NCBI GenBank assembly: GCA_021399435.1
Contig: JAJTUP010000004.1
Span: 1,550,001 to 1,614,000, forward strand
Reading direction: 5' to 3'
From: Diaporthe sp. PMI_573
Lineage: Eukaryota > Ascomycota > Sordariomycetes > Diaporthales > Diaporthaceae
DNA length: 64,000 nucleotides
The position numbers and the translations under genes are program-made. Positions 46,589 through 57,404 of the stretch are shown piece after piece. Positions within the stretch are counted from its first letter, which is position 1. Every line of letters starts with the position of its first letter. Below the pieces are notes generated by a model that searched no databases, was not told the DNA's origin, and worked only from the letters and a program-made list of their open reading frames with translations.

Positions 46589-48376
46589 ATGAGTAATCAA
46601 GCCCTTACCAGACAGCCGAACAAGGCCATCGAGTCGATTGGCAATAACTCCTCCATGTCACTGACTCAACCGGGTAAACCCCAACCGAAGATCGAGATGC
46701 TCGGCGTCGTTGTTGTTAAGAATTCGGGAGAAATTGAGAAATTTCTATCCCAATTGCGACTTCCTCAACAACAGGCCGCCACCACCAACGTAACACGTAT
46801 TACCAACAATATAACAATTAATAACTACAGCGGGACTCCAAATCAAGGACATCAGGGGGACTCCCGAGACAGACTCAATCAAAGTCTCCAAGCGACTGCA
46901 CCGGCGAGTCGAACTATTGAGAACGAGTCGTCTAATGTGGGCAGCGTGCCCTCTGCCTCGAATCCGACGCATAAGAGCCAACAAATGGGTCAAAACGGCA
47001 CTGGAGATAGAGCCAGCAGCTCTCGTCCTGCCACCGTCCAAACACGTCCAACTCAAGATATACCGAAAGTGGAAAGTAGTTCAAATCCTATTTCAAGACC
47101 TACCACCAGTCAAGTGATCTCACGGCCTCATCAGGAAGGAAGCAGAAGACTTGCGAATATTCCAGCGGGACATATACAAGGACAAGCTCGTCGAGAAGAG
47201 TCTCAGCCTAAAGAAGTTACGCACAGCGGGCCTTTCGCTAAGCTTTTCCACTCTCATTCGAACCGTGAAAAGAGCCCTCAACGACAGGGAAATGCGCCTA
47301 ATTCTACAAGATCACACACCTCGAGCAGTCATGGCAGCCAATCCAATGGAAGCAGGGAGAATTCAGCTGTTGGAAGACCGCACAACCACAGCAACACTCA
47401 AGCGCCGCGGCACCAGAATCAAGCTTCGAGTGAGCCGGAAAGAAATTCAGCTTCTGGAAGACCAATACATCCTCATGCACAGCCTCAGCCAAGGAGACAG
47501 GATGGGGCTGTTGGTGCTCCGCAAGGGCAATCAGCTGTGAGCCAGGGGGCTGGACCTGCCACAAAGATCGCAAAAGAACTCAAACAAGAAGACATACGGA
47601 AGCGTGAGCCTATGCCACAAAGAAATTCAAAACTTCAAGTGACTAGACTGACGAGATGATTCGATGTAGATCTTGAACAACTCGATTCTGAAATGAAGAC
47701 GAGGGGTAGCCCTGCCAGGCTAATCCTGGTTGGCAAAGCCTCCGCCGAGATGATGAAGCTCGAAAAGCCTGAAGACACCGAATACTTGACGGCATATCAC
47801 ATCGATGTGGTGCTGGACCTCGAGGACACGGGCGAGGAGATACGCCGCTGTATGGCGAAGGGGAAGGTCTTCAGGGAGTTCGACAAGCCACTGGAGCATG
47901 ACGGCACGAAAGCCCGGAAGGGTTTCTTTGGCACAAACGCACACCGAGCCGAGGTGCTCAGAGACGCCGCACGAGAGGGTAAACGCATCTTTCCGGAGAT
48001 CCGGCACCTGCAGGTGTACCTCATGGACCTAAGCCCCGCCTTTGAGTTCGAGCTGCGCCGCATGCCAGCTCTGACAAGTGACAAGCACGCCTTCGAGTCC
48101 AGCCTGAACATCGCCATGGCCATCCTGTGGCCTCTGACCGATCACGGCCACAAGCCCTTGAGTCGCAACAAGTGTCGGGGTATGCGCCGCATCAGGCGAG
48201 ATGATAACGTCCCCGATAGCTCCATCAATGCGGTCATCAATGCGATTGAGGGGGATGAGGCGATTGAAGGGCCCTTCAAGACGCACGGCAAGCAGGGTAT
48301 TGTGGAAACGCGATACTCTGAAACCGGTAAATTCCAGTTTAAAGATAGAAAGGGCAACTGGCAACGATATGGTTAG
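46589..48376 (+). CDS. unrecognised protein, disordered N-half and folded C-half
   Basis: I do not recognise this gene. At first sight it is two frames separated by one TGA at 47657-47659. A 66-base intron (47604-47669) with GTGAGC donor, GACTGAC branch site and GTAG acceptor removes the stop and joins in phase, so exons 46589-47603 and 47670-48376 give 573 residues. The N-terminal part includes IEMLGVVVVKNSGEIEKFLS and VTRITNNITINNYSG. It then becomes a long Ser/Asn/Gln/His-rich disordered region with a 20-residue internal repeat (NSAVGRPHNHSNTQAPRHQ and NSASGRPIHPHAQPQPRRQ). The C-terminal 235 residues look folded: ARLILVGKASAEMMKL, AYHIDVVLDLEDTGEEI, HLQVYLMDLSPAFEFELRRM, and a basic, aromatic end (FQFKDRKGNWQRYG). 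It is convergent with the HET-s-like gene 700 bases away, but no function can be read from it. Confidence 0.65.
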
Positions 48377-49075
48377 GAGCGTTTGCCGCACAGGGAATGG
48401 TCTTCTGAGAAATAACGTGCTTTACCCTTTGATATGTTGTACTAGCTATCATGCTTTACACTGATGAGAAGGCATGTAGTCAGTCAGAAATAATGTAAAA
48501 GATTTGCTCAAAGGTAAGGATATCTGACTGTAAGATACAAGGTGTTATCAGGGTGGGAGAATCGGTGATCTAGGTATCCAATATTCACGAGACAACATAT
48601 ATCACCTTGGGCTCAACTAGAGACATGGGGCCAGGCACAAGACACGAAGCAATTCGGATGGAGTTCTTCAATTCGAGAAAGATTTGTTGCCCAGACCATC
48701 ATCATTCTTCCCTGATTCATAGAACATGTCCAATGTGATTCAACTGCTCAACACCCTGCAGCAGCCAGCCAGGGTTGGTCAAATCTCTTCTCTCTCCAAA
48801 CGAAGCGATGTAACCATATGATGTTAGAGAGCTTGTCCAGTCCAATCAAGCTTTGAAATTAAAAAGGCAGCGTGGAAACTAAGCATAATGAACAATAACG
48901 TGAAGGTCATGGTGGATTCAGGAAGGTGCTCACATATCCACAGAACCAGATTGAAGGAAACCAGGTAGCCTTTGTAAATTATCTCACTCGGAACACATTT
49001 TCAACTAATCCAAAGAATGTCTCTTCTGATACCCCACTCATAGCCTTTTCTTCTTTGGCTTGTACCAACTGTTGC
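48377..49075. other. convergent spacer before the HET-s-like gene
   Basis: About 700 bases of AT-moderate sequence between two genes pointing at each other. No coding frame or repeat is supported. Confidence 0.4.
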
Positions 49076-50055
49076 TCACTTCTTAGCGGGCAGGTTCGGC
49101 GTTTTTGGCGTTTTCGGCGTTTCAAAGAACCTGGCAGCAGCCCTCTCAGTGCAATCTCCAACTTGCTGGGAACTGCGACCCTTTGCTGTCTGGCCATCGA
49201 AATCATTCAGACGATTGGTCACGTTTCCAACGGCACCCACGTTCTGACGGGCATCATCCTCAGCGGTCTGGTGGGTATACTTGCTGCCCTGTACCGGAGC
49301 CTCGTCAATAGGCCTGTCAGAAGCGTCAAGAGGACTGCCTGAATTTTCAACAAGCTTGCCCGTTCCGAGTTGTCGCCCTTGGGACTCAAAACCGGCTCTC
49401 TCAGTCCTGCTGTTCATCCTGTGGTCTTTTGATTCGCAAACAAGGATATCGTTTTTTGTGTCTTTCCACTTGCATTAGAAGAAATAAAAGACCAAGAAAG
49501 TCACAGCACAGAAGAACTAAACATACCAAGGCTGGCAACGTGGCTGCCGACTTTTTCCAAGTTGGTAATGAAGAAGTCAAGATCTTGTATCAGAGAATCA
49601 AACCGCTTCTTATCACGTACTGCCCAGACAACGTGTCTGCGAAGCGATATAATGCTTGAAAATCGGCCTGCCTTGGCCTGTTGTGGGTGTTGAAGGCGAA
49701 AGGGAAAGCAGAAAGTCCAGCCCAACCGCTTCCTTTTATCTAGGCCATACTTGGTTCTCAGCTTCGACGCATCTCCTAAAATATCCCTGATGCCTACAAG
49801 GCATCTAGTAATGACACCTTCCTCATCTGCCAAGGCCCCGTGCCACCCTCCATCTTGTCGACGGGGGTCAAGTACCTTCAGTTCACATCCGCAGCTCCTC
49901 AGCCTGGTCTCCAGAAGGCTTAGTTTGGTGCTTACGAGCTCTCCGTCCTCCGGGAGATTCCGAGCAACCTCGAAGTACTCAAGAAACTCGACGCATGTTT
50001 GAAATAGGCTGGCAAGAGCAACAACTCCAAGCGCCAGTCCCGCGGCCTCAGCCAT
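49076..50055 (-). CDS. HET-s-like protein: HeLo domain plus C-terminal amyloid-type repeats
   Basis: A likely member of the HeLo/HET-S family, membrane-damaging cell-death executors of fungi triggered by prion-like folding of the C-terminus. Exons 50055-49527 and 49425-49076 give 292 residues; Podospora HET-s has 289. The ATG giving MAEAAGLALGVVALASLFQT is chosen; an upstream TTG is in frame. Residues 1 to about 176 match the HeLo fold: the hydrophobic first helix, TCVEFLEYFEVARNLPEDGE, then KLSLLETRLRSCGC. Residues 180-225 are a polar linker. Two repeats follow: QTAEDDARQNVG (229-240) and QTAKGRSSQQVG (255-266), 26 apart, sharing QTA.....Q.VG. The second aligns with HET-s R1 (N, KG, S and G positions), and aromatics FF at 276-277 sit where HET-s has its core-packing FW. 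The tail is KTPKTPNLPAKK. The HeLo call is strong; the prion domain is inferred from alignment by eye. Confidence 0.75.
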
Positions 50056-50955
50056 GGGGGAAAGATTGATAATCAAGATGTGAAAATGAGATTGAGGGGC
50101 TCAGTCCAAGCAAGGGGACTAGAGTTTTTCAACTTTCCTTTCGGAGAGGGAAGGACAACATATCCCGAGCCATGTGCTGATTTTGTGGGTAAGACATCTT
50201 ACGTATTTATGTATGCTGTGTAACATAATTTTCGCAATGAGTCACCGACCGGTGAGCTCAGTTGTGTGGCGAGTGTATAACGGCAGGCATTTGCCAGCTG
50301 CAGGCTCTGCCGCCGTGAGCCATTTGGAAAGGGAAAGGCGAGTAGGATGTTCCAGGATAGCGATCGAGACGGGGCAAAGAGAGTGTCCAAATAATGAATA
50401 GTATCACATACTTCAAGGACGATTGTATGATAATAGCAACACTCTACAAGGTCCCAAACTGTTTTGAGCTGTTCGCCTGGGCGTTCTTCAGGGTATCGCA
50501 AACGGGAACAGTCGATCGACGCGACCCCGATCCACCAGGGTGTCACCTCGCCCGAGCTCGTCAAGTTCATATGCAGATGGTCCAGCCCAAAGTCTGCCTT
50601 AGCTCACTTCAGCGTCGTAGTACTATGCAGTAGACTGGCACACCTGAGCATAGTGTAGATAGTACAGCCCCCAAGGTTGCCTCATCTGACCGAGCCTGGA
50701 GCATTCTCTCGGGCGTGCTTGAGAGTGTGAAGAAGCCTAGCACAGCCGAGGTCAGTGCCGGCAGTACAGTCCTTAATTCTACATCGCCTTACTAGGCGGT
50801 GATGATCACCTGAATAATTGGCTTCGCTCCAGGTTGCTGATGCGAGCGCCTCGGAAAAATGACCTCGGCTTCCACACAGGATGCTTAAGACGAAGTATGC
50901 CGCACTACCAGGGCACAGAACCGTCTATATCTACCGTCTCACAATGTGAACAGCC
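50056..50955. other. spacer between HET-s-like and DUF6590-like genes
   Basis: About 900 bases between divergent genes, so promoters for both. Around 50640-50812 a frame reads GTPEHSVDSTAPKVASSDRA and continues to a stop after LNSTSPY, with protein-like composition but no start or clear intron. It may be the last exon of a lost gene. No NACHT/NB-ARC sequence is visible. Confidence 0.4.
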
Positions 50956-52010
50956 ATGCCTGTGGCAATGGGCGGCCAGGAGCCTCATATAGGGTGTCCC
51001 TCGTCTCTTGTATTTAATGCATTTATTCACAGTGATACTGTGGGTGGGAGCAAATACAGCGGAAACACTACCGACGGTTCATCTGCTGGAATGTTTGGCA
51101 ATATTGGTAAGGCACCGTCTCGAAGACCGAGACACCAGGCTGTTCTTGTCGTCCTTCCCATTTGCTAATTTCATGCAAAGAGCAACGTCGCAGCTCTGGT
51201 GCTGATGGACACCCACCCGGAGAAGGCATTGGGAACGACAGCGACCAGGCACACAAGCAGGAACAGATGCCAGCCGAGTCTACATATAGCCAGTGCCAGA
51301 CAAATGAGGGCACGAAGAGAATGTCAGCAGTCCACCTAACGCCAGACTACACACTCGGCGCTTCGATGAGTCCCCAAACCTCCTGTAGCCCGTCTCTTTC
51401 GCCGTCAAAGTCACCCCAACATTCTCAGATATTCCCAAGAATTCCGGAAGCAGAGTTCATTCGCAGGAACACGGCCTCGTGGTACGAGCGAGGCAAAATA
51501 ATCGAGATAGGGAGATCCAACGAGAACACCAGTATTGCAGGGTCCTCGATGGTCGTGGTCGGCAGGAAGCACTCGTCAATAGTCTGTTTGCCCCTTTATA
51601 AACACTCGGGTATAAAGGGCCACGAGCGGAGCTTCTTCAAAGGTCGAGTTTCTGTTTATGCCAAGGGCAAACAACCCCCCTCACATTCCGCCGCCTGTCC
51701 CTGCGAGCCCCTACAAATCGCGTTGGAGGACGGCCGTGAGCTCTCCGATGACGTGTGGATCAGCGTCGGCGAGCCCCATACAATACGACACCAGGAGGTA
51801 GAAGTCGCCCTGCATGGCAACATGTGCGAGGATGGTTTCAAGAAGCTGAGGGGGGTCTATCTCAATGCTCAAAATAGCATCACTGATAGTGACGAGAAGA
51901 AACGGCCGAATGGGTTGGTTTTACATGTAGAAATTTTCTGGGCGTATATCACCCGAGGCGGTGTTTGGTTGGGCCAAAAGATCAAGATCGGCCCACGAGC
52001 CGAAGGTTGA
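50956..52010 (+). CDS. DUF6590-like protein with Gly/Asn-rich N-terminus
   Basis: Exons 50956-51106 and 51181-52010, joined through a 74-base intron (GTAAGG, GCTAAT, AAAG), give 326 residues. From about residue 155 the sequence follows the pattern I associate with fungal DUF6590: SWYERGKIIEIG, SSMVVVGRKHSSIVCLPLYK, GRVSVYAKGK, PLQIALEDGRELSDDVWISV and TIRHQEVEVALHGNM, then FKKLRGVYL. The function of DUF6590 is not known to me. Residues 27-50, DTVGGSKYSGNTTDGSSAGM plus FGNI, contain two Gly-Asn steps similar in spacing to HET-s-type motifs. Residues 55-150 look disordered (Ser/Gln/Pro). It is divergent from the HET-s-like gene. If the intron is wrong, translation could begin inside exon 2 and the N-terminal motif would not exist. 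Confidence 0.6.
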
Positions 52011-52702
52011 CGGTGCAAGGAGGTCTCCCGGTAGGGATCAGGCAAGAATAGACTTGCTTTTGTCTCTTTTTGTAGTCATCTGCTCGCTTTCAGACAGAAA
52101 ATGGAACTGAACGCCACCTACTGGTAGCGTATTGCCCTTTTCGCCCTTGTTGAGACGCTGTATCAGATCGTCTGTATGGTCTCATGCTATGCATCTAGGT
52201 ATGTGCTCGAATTTCTACCAACAGCATATTGATAACAATTTATCTCTCAACATGATGCCGTCACCATAAACACTCCAACACAGCCTTCCATCTTTGTAAG
52301 TTTGTGCTCACTGTTGGTTGACCACTTCAACCCATGGGGGGTGTGGAATGCCACCAGCTTGAGACAACGTTTATAATAAATTCCGTCGCAATTGATCAGG
52401 AAGGCACATACAGCCTAACGCCGAGTGGCCTCGAGCCGATTCCCTTGCTGACACATTGGAAATACACGCATCTTCTTTTACGCAGTCCGGCGTACCTAGT
52501 AGCTTTGCTTACAAGCGTTGTGTGATGTGACACTTCTTTGGCCCTGTCTTTTCAAGGTAGCTGATCATCTGCTGATGCTCCTCGTGGTGTTAGCAGCCGA
52601 GATCGGCCGAAATTGGATACCGCATGGTCGAACATGCAAATCTAGGCTAAGACTCCTTGCAGTTCTGGTATCATTGGCTCTGGCTGCAAGTTGGTCAAGG
52701 GG
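52011..52702. other. convergent spacer, DUF6590-like gene to GNAT gene
   Basis: About 690 bases containing the 3' ends of both neighbours. No gene is supported. Confidence 0.4.
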
Positions 52703-53572
52703 TTATCGCTTCACCGGCTCCCGGATCATAATGCAGAGCTTGTAGATGCCATGGCAGTCCTTGGTCAGCTCGTCCAGGTTGAACTCGAGGGCGTCGACCT
52801 CCCGGAAGCCCAGCTTCTCGTAAACGGGTTTCCCAGCAGGCGTGGCCTCGAGATAGGTCCGGTGGCCCTCTGCATCCGCGATGTCCAGCATGGGGACTAT
52901 CAGCGCCTTGGCGGCGCCCCTCTTGAAATACTTTGTCGACGTCGCGATCAGTGAGAGGCCTGGCGACAGTTAGTAACATGGCCCACACCGCAACACCTCT
53001 GCCTGAGGAGAGACTGCTTGCTTACTCAACATATCATCCCTCATCCACTTATCAGACATCCGGCTCAACCCGTCGAAGAAACCACGGCACAGCTCCGGGT
53101 CGGCGCCACGGGGGATGTCGAGCGCAGCGGCAGCGGCAGCGGACGACGATTGCGGCGCCTCTGTTCCACCCGTCAGGGGCTGTTCAGCAGCCGCCTCACC
53201 CTCGCCCTCCACCAGCCCCGTCACATCCGCCCCCATCCCGCCGTTGACCTCACCGCCACCACCCGCCCACTTCCCAAACGCAACCGACCCCTTTGGCACG
53301 TCCCACCGCGCAAATGCGACCAAATCACCACTGGCATCGACGACCTTGAAGTGGCGGACGGAAGGGTCGGCGATCTTGCGGCGGATGCGGCGAATCATCC
53401 ACTCCATCATGGCGGGCGTGTCGGCGGACCACCAGTACGTGTTGCCCGGGTCGGTCTGGAAGGCGGCGTAGTAAATCTCGGCGATGCGCTGTGCGTCGTC
53501 GAGGCCCGTGATGGGGCACATGGTGAATTCCGGGGCCAGGAGGCCCGGCGGGATGGTGAATGGGAGCGTCAT
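52703..53572 (-). CDS. GNAT-family N-acetyltransferase
   Basis: A GCN5-related acetyltransferase that would use acetyl-CoA; the acceptor is unknown. Exons 53572-53026 and 52959-52703, with a 66-base intron, give 267 residues. The N-terminal strand-helix region (AQRIAEIYYAAFQTDPGNTY, WWSADTPAMMEWMIRRIRRK) and HFKVVDASGDLVAFARWDVP fit the first half of the fold. An insertion of about 60 Gly/Ala/Glu/Ser residues (GGGGEVNGGMGADVTGLVEG onward) interrupts the domain, as in many fungal members of this subgroup. After the intron come the acetyl-CoA region (KRGAAKALIVPMLDIADAEG) and the usual YLEATPAGKPVYEKLGFREV ending. The P-loop is a variant, with GAAKAL in place of R/Q-x-x-G-x-G/A. The family is firm. 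Confidence 0.85.
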
Positions 53573-54102
53573 GGCGGGTGTTAGGTTGCTTCCGTAGTAT
53601 TAATGCGACGGAGACAGGCGACTGTGGCCGGTGAGGTGCCGCAGGTTGATAAGTTGGTCTGAAATATTATGATTGGCTGCACAGTAGTCTCAACACCATG
53701 GTTTGCGCTATGGTCTGGCCTTTTTCTATTTCGTGAACGTGGCCGAGGCAACGGCAATTTGTGGCGCGACGCTCGGCTCGGAGCGGTGCAGGCCAACTCC
53801 GCTGTGGACCCGCTTGGCCCGATGACTCCCCGCCGTGCCAGACGGGGAAGCCGGATGACGCGATCCGGGAGGGCTGCAGGGAATTCGCCGACGGCTCCAC
53901 GGATCATTGAGAATAGGCTTACGACCCACGCCCTAGAACACTTTGCGGTCACGATAAGTCTAGTTGCGGGGACTCCACGCGGGATTTTGCCTGAATTGTT
54001 TACAGCTATAAATTAGAAGGTTTTCTTTTTGTTCGTTCATTTACTACAAATGTTGTACATATTGACTTCTCTTCGCCGAATTGTGCCCTGAGGCATGCTT
54101 CA
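53573..54102. other. upstream of GNAT gene / downstream of TRP-like gene
   Basis: About 530 bases with the GNAT promoter and the 3' UTR of the TRP-like gene. Nothing else is seen. Confidence 0.4.
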
Positions 54103-56517
54103 TTACGTGCCTGGCGGTGGAGGCCGTCTTATTACCTCGAAACCTTTGCTGGGAGTCACCGCAGCGCTGTGCTCCCTCTTTATATATTGCCTGAGTGTCT
54201 TGCCAGACACTTTTCGCGGAGACTTGGTATTGTCAACGGCGGTGTCATCGCTTGTTTTACTTCCTTCTCCTCGAGGGCGACCGCCGTAGTACAGATCCGA
54301 CTCGCGAAACGAGTAATCATTCCACCGTGGGCCCAAGGCTGCTGTTCGCTTGGATTCGGCCGGCGTCTCAGGACTACTCTCGTGTTCCGATGAGCCATGC
54401 TCGTGTACCATGGAGGGACTCGAGCACATTGCCCGGCTGAAAGGCACTGATTCTTCTATGGTCGGCGTTGATGGCTCGCGGAGGGCATCGAAGCTCCCGC
54501 TCAGGGTCACCCTAGAGAACCTGTTGTCACTGAGGCCGGACTCCTGTGTCGCCCAGGAGCGAGTCGAACTCGTTCGGGACGTAGATCTAGGGGGCCTGTA
54601 GAAGCGGCTGGAGCTGGCGGAATGCATGCTGTGCTGTGGTGGGCGTAGTCGCTGAAGGCTCTGCTGAGACTCGAAGTATGAGCCTGGGGACTGAGCTTCT
54701 TCATCGGGTGAACTGGCATTGGACGCGTCGAGACCGTCAACTGCCCGCATGTCACTCCTGGATGGCTGCCGACGCTCGAGCTGCTGCAGACCGTATGCCT
54801 TTGCCAGTTAGCACAAACAACTGATTACTGTTCATGAGTTCTGCTCGGGAATACTTACATCTGGGCGCTCTTCACTGGCCCACCTCTTGATGAGCTGCAC
54901 GAGATCCCATACGCCTTGCAGAAGGAAGCCGAGGACAAGTATGCAAGCATGCACAAGAAGGATGGCGTAGCCAACAACTTGTCGGGTCCTATCGGATGAG
55001 AATCCTGGAACGAACGCGACCATAGCTAGCAAGACAGCGAGCCTAGCTACAGCAGTGATGGTGCCCAGCGAAAAGGTGGGATATACCTGGAGAGCAGCGA
55101 TGCAGATTATCATGATGACCTCGCAGGCTGCCAGGGTCACGATCTGGGCCAGCCCTGAGAACTGCAGGCCACCTATGGCGATTCCACGGATAAAGTTCAG
55201 TGTGAATAGCATGCGCACAAAGAGCGCATCCGCTTGGTCTCCACCATCCGCCATCCGTGAGTACTGTTTGTCTCGGTTGAACAGCAAGACACCGAGGCTG
55301 CGTGTAGGGAGAGATCGGAAAAGCCAGGTGAGTGACGCGATGGCTATGGCGATCAACACCGCAGCCAAGACCGTGTGGTAGACCGGCAGCCACGAGGCGT
55401 GGATCAACTGGTAGACAGAAAGAGATATCAGAGGTACGATGAAATAGGACAAAGCAACCTGAAGCACCTGTCTGCCGGTCTGTTGAAGCCGGGCTGACCG
55501 AGGGATTGCGGGCGCTGGTCTCCGAACCCGCCGGAAGAACCAGAACGCCTCGATGAGGATAGCGCTGATAATCAAGAAGATAGTGAAGAGAAACACCATG
55601 TTCAACCAAGTCCCCATGGTGGCGGGTGCGCCGACGATCTGAGCCATGGTCTCCAGCCCAAACGTGCCCCCATAGGTGCCGTTCCTCTGATAGATGCCAT
55701 TGGAAATGCCCTCGTAGTCGGCATGTCCATACGTCAGTATGCCCCCGCTGAACAGCGACGACCAGGACAGGCGGCCCGCCACGGGGATCAGGAAACCGGG
55801 ATAGAAGAGGCTGAGGCTCGCTCCGAGGAATATGTGCTGCAGGTATTGCAGGCAGTCGCCGACATTGGGGAGGACGGGCTGCGGATCGGGCGCGTCTTCG
55901 TCTTCGTCCCCATCTATACCACCGACGTGCACGCGCGGTATGGTGTCCTCTTCCTCCGGGGGCGGGAGGTTTACCAAGCTGCGGACCGCCCCGACGACCA
56001 GAACGAAGAGGAAGATCCCCAGCGGGAAGTACCGTAGCATGGAGCTCCAGCGTGGAGGAAGTGCGGGCGTGATGTGGGACCGGAGGCATCCTCTCTCCTC
56101 TGAGTCGGCATCGTACAGTCGAACTGTGGTTATAAACGTCGAAACTGGAGGGAAAGGGTGCATGTCGTGAGCGTAAGAGGCGAATAGATAGAACTCGCCC
56201 TTCCTGTACGGCGACGCCCGGCATCCGGATATGTTGAGCTGAGCGTAGAGGGTTGACCTTCCCATGGCCTCAAGCTCGATAGTCCCCCTGGTGAGATCGT
56301 GAGTCCATTGCTCGCATTCCTCCTGGTTCAGAACGGTTATCGTGTCGAGTGAGAGCCGAGCATCCGTGCCGTTCCCGGGATCCAGTTTCACCTGCACCAA
56401 TGTGTTGTGAGGGAGCGCAGTGGCCCCAGTGTGCCGGCCATTATCGCAGCGCTGGTTGGGCACATAAGTGGCCGCACATACTGTCACGAAAGCGGCCTGG
56501 AAGGACAGCAGCCTCAT
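54103..56517 (-). CDS. TRP-like ion channel family membrane protein (ML-like + TRP domain)
   Basis: A member of the fungal TRP-like/FLC family; relatives in yeasts act in ER/Golgi calcium or FAD handling and in cell-wall stress signalling (Pkd2, Flc). Exons 56517-54859 and 54798-54103, with a 60-base intron, give 784 residues. The first 17 residues are a signal peptide (MRLLSFQAAFVTVCAATY). A lumenal ML-like domain with paired cysteines (residues about 20-150; CDNGRHTGATALP, EECEQWTH, NISGCRASPYRKGEFYLFAS) follows. About nine membrane segments come next (YFPLGIFLFVLVVGAVRSLV, MVFLFTIFLIISAILIEAFW, LLVHACILVLGFLLQGVWDL). The C-terminal 230 residues are cytosolic, Ser-rich and probably phosphorylated. 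The second exon resumes in phase with AYGLQQLERRQPSRSDMRAV. Confidence 0.85.
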
Positions 56518-57404
56518 CGTCTCCAGGCTGTGAGTTTGTGGTTGACGCTGCCACCGCAGTCGAGTCGTGTGATGCGAAAGCGTCTGTTTTTGTTAATGTG
56601 GCAAATGGGAAAAGACCGACCCACCCAAAATCGTACCCTTTTTGGCGGCTCGGGCGATCCGATCTCCACTCCACTGTAGGGGTCCTCTCATTAGCCCCTT
56701 GGTCGGACTCATGGCCGAGAAGGAAAGCGACCATGTCTGAATGGGGTAAATACTCCTCTGTGCATGACTTTCGATTATGGCACACGAACATCGACTTTTT
56801 TGCTGGAGCTCAATACACCCCTGATGCCAGTCCGTGAGTATACTTTGTCGGTATGGTTCAATCTGGTTGACTGACATGTCAAAAATAGGAATAGCTTTGG
56901 ATTATGCTTTTCGTTTGCCCCGAGCGATAGTTCTCGAAGTGAACTAGTAGGTTCGCGATGAGATTTGCGTTTCGGCGAAGGAGGCCGGCTACCTTTGACC
57001 ACCGTCCACTTATCCCTGCCTCTCTTATAAGACATGAGGGCCGTTCGAGATATAAGGATTAGTTACTATTCTATTCCTTCACGGTCTAACTGGATCATTT
57101 GAGCCCAGGAACTACATCCCTCTTACATACCTACTTTCATAGCCTACCTACTAAAAAATAAAAAGCTTTACATTATGTACTCTTAGCATAACGGGAAATT
57201 GTAGGTAATATTATAAGATTGTATGTAATGCATTCCACTCGCACTCGATGTGATAGGAAGTCCTAAACAGGACGCAGGACATCACGGGTCTTAGAAACAT
57301 GTGGAATTCGCTAAGAAGGCATTGCCTTTATCCGTTCTATCTTCTAAGTCGTCGTTTATAATGCATCTAATGAATCGTCCTACAAACTGTACCACCTAGA
57401 TCTT
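56518..57404. other. intergenic, AT-rich in part
   Basis: About 890 bases between the TRP-like promoter and the 3' end of the SDR gene. From about 57060 to 57390 it is AT-rich with runs such as CTAAAAAATAAAAAG. No gene is supported. Confidence 0.4.

Noticed and set aside
47657..47659. In-frame TGA read as a pseudogene or stop-codon readthrough signal
   Set aside because: The stop lies inside a well-formed 66-base intron that joins in phase. The following bases also lack the CTA context typical of fungal readthrough.
51162..52010. The DUF6590-like gene taken as a 282-codon single exon
   Set aside because: That start codon lies inside the intron, before its acceptor. Splicing from 51106 to 51181 gives a better, longer in-phase model, though a start inside exon 2 is not excluded.
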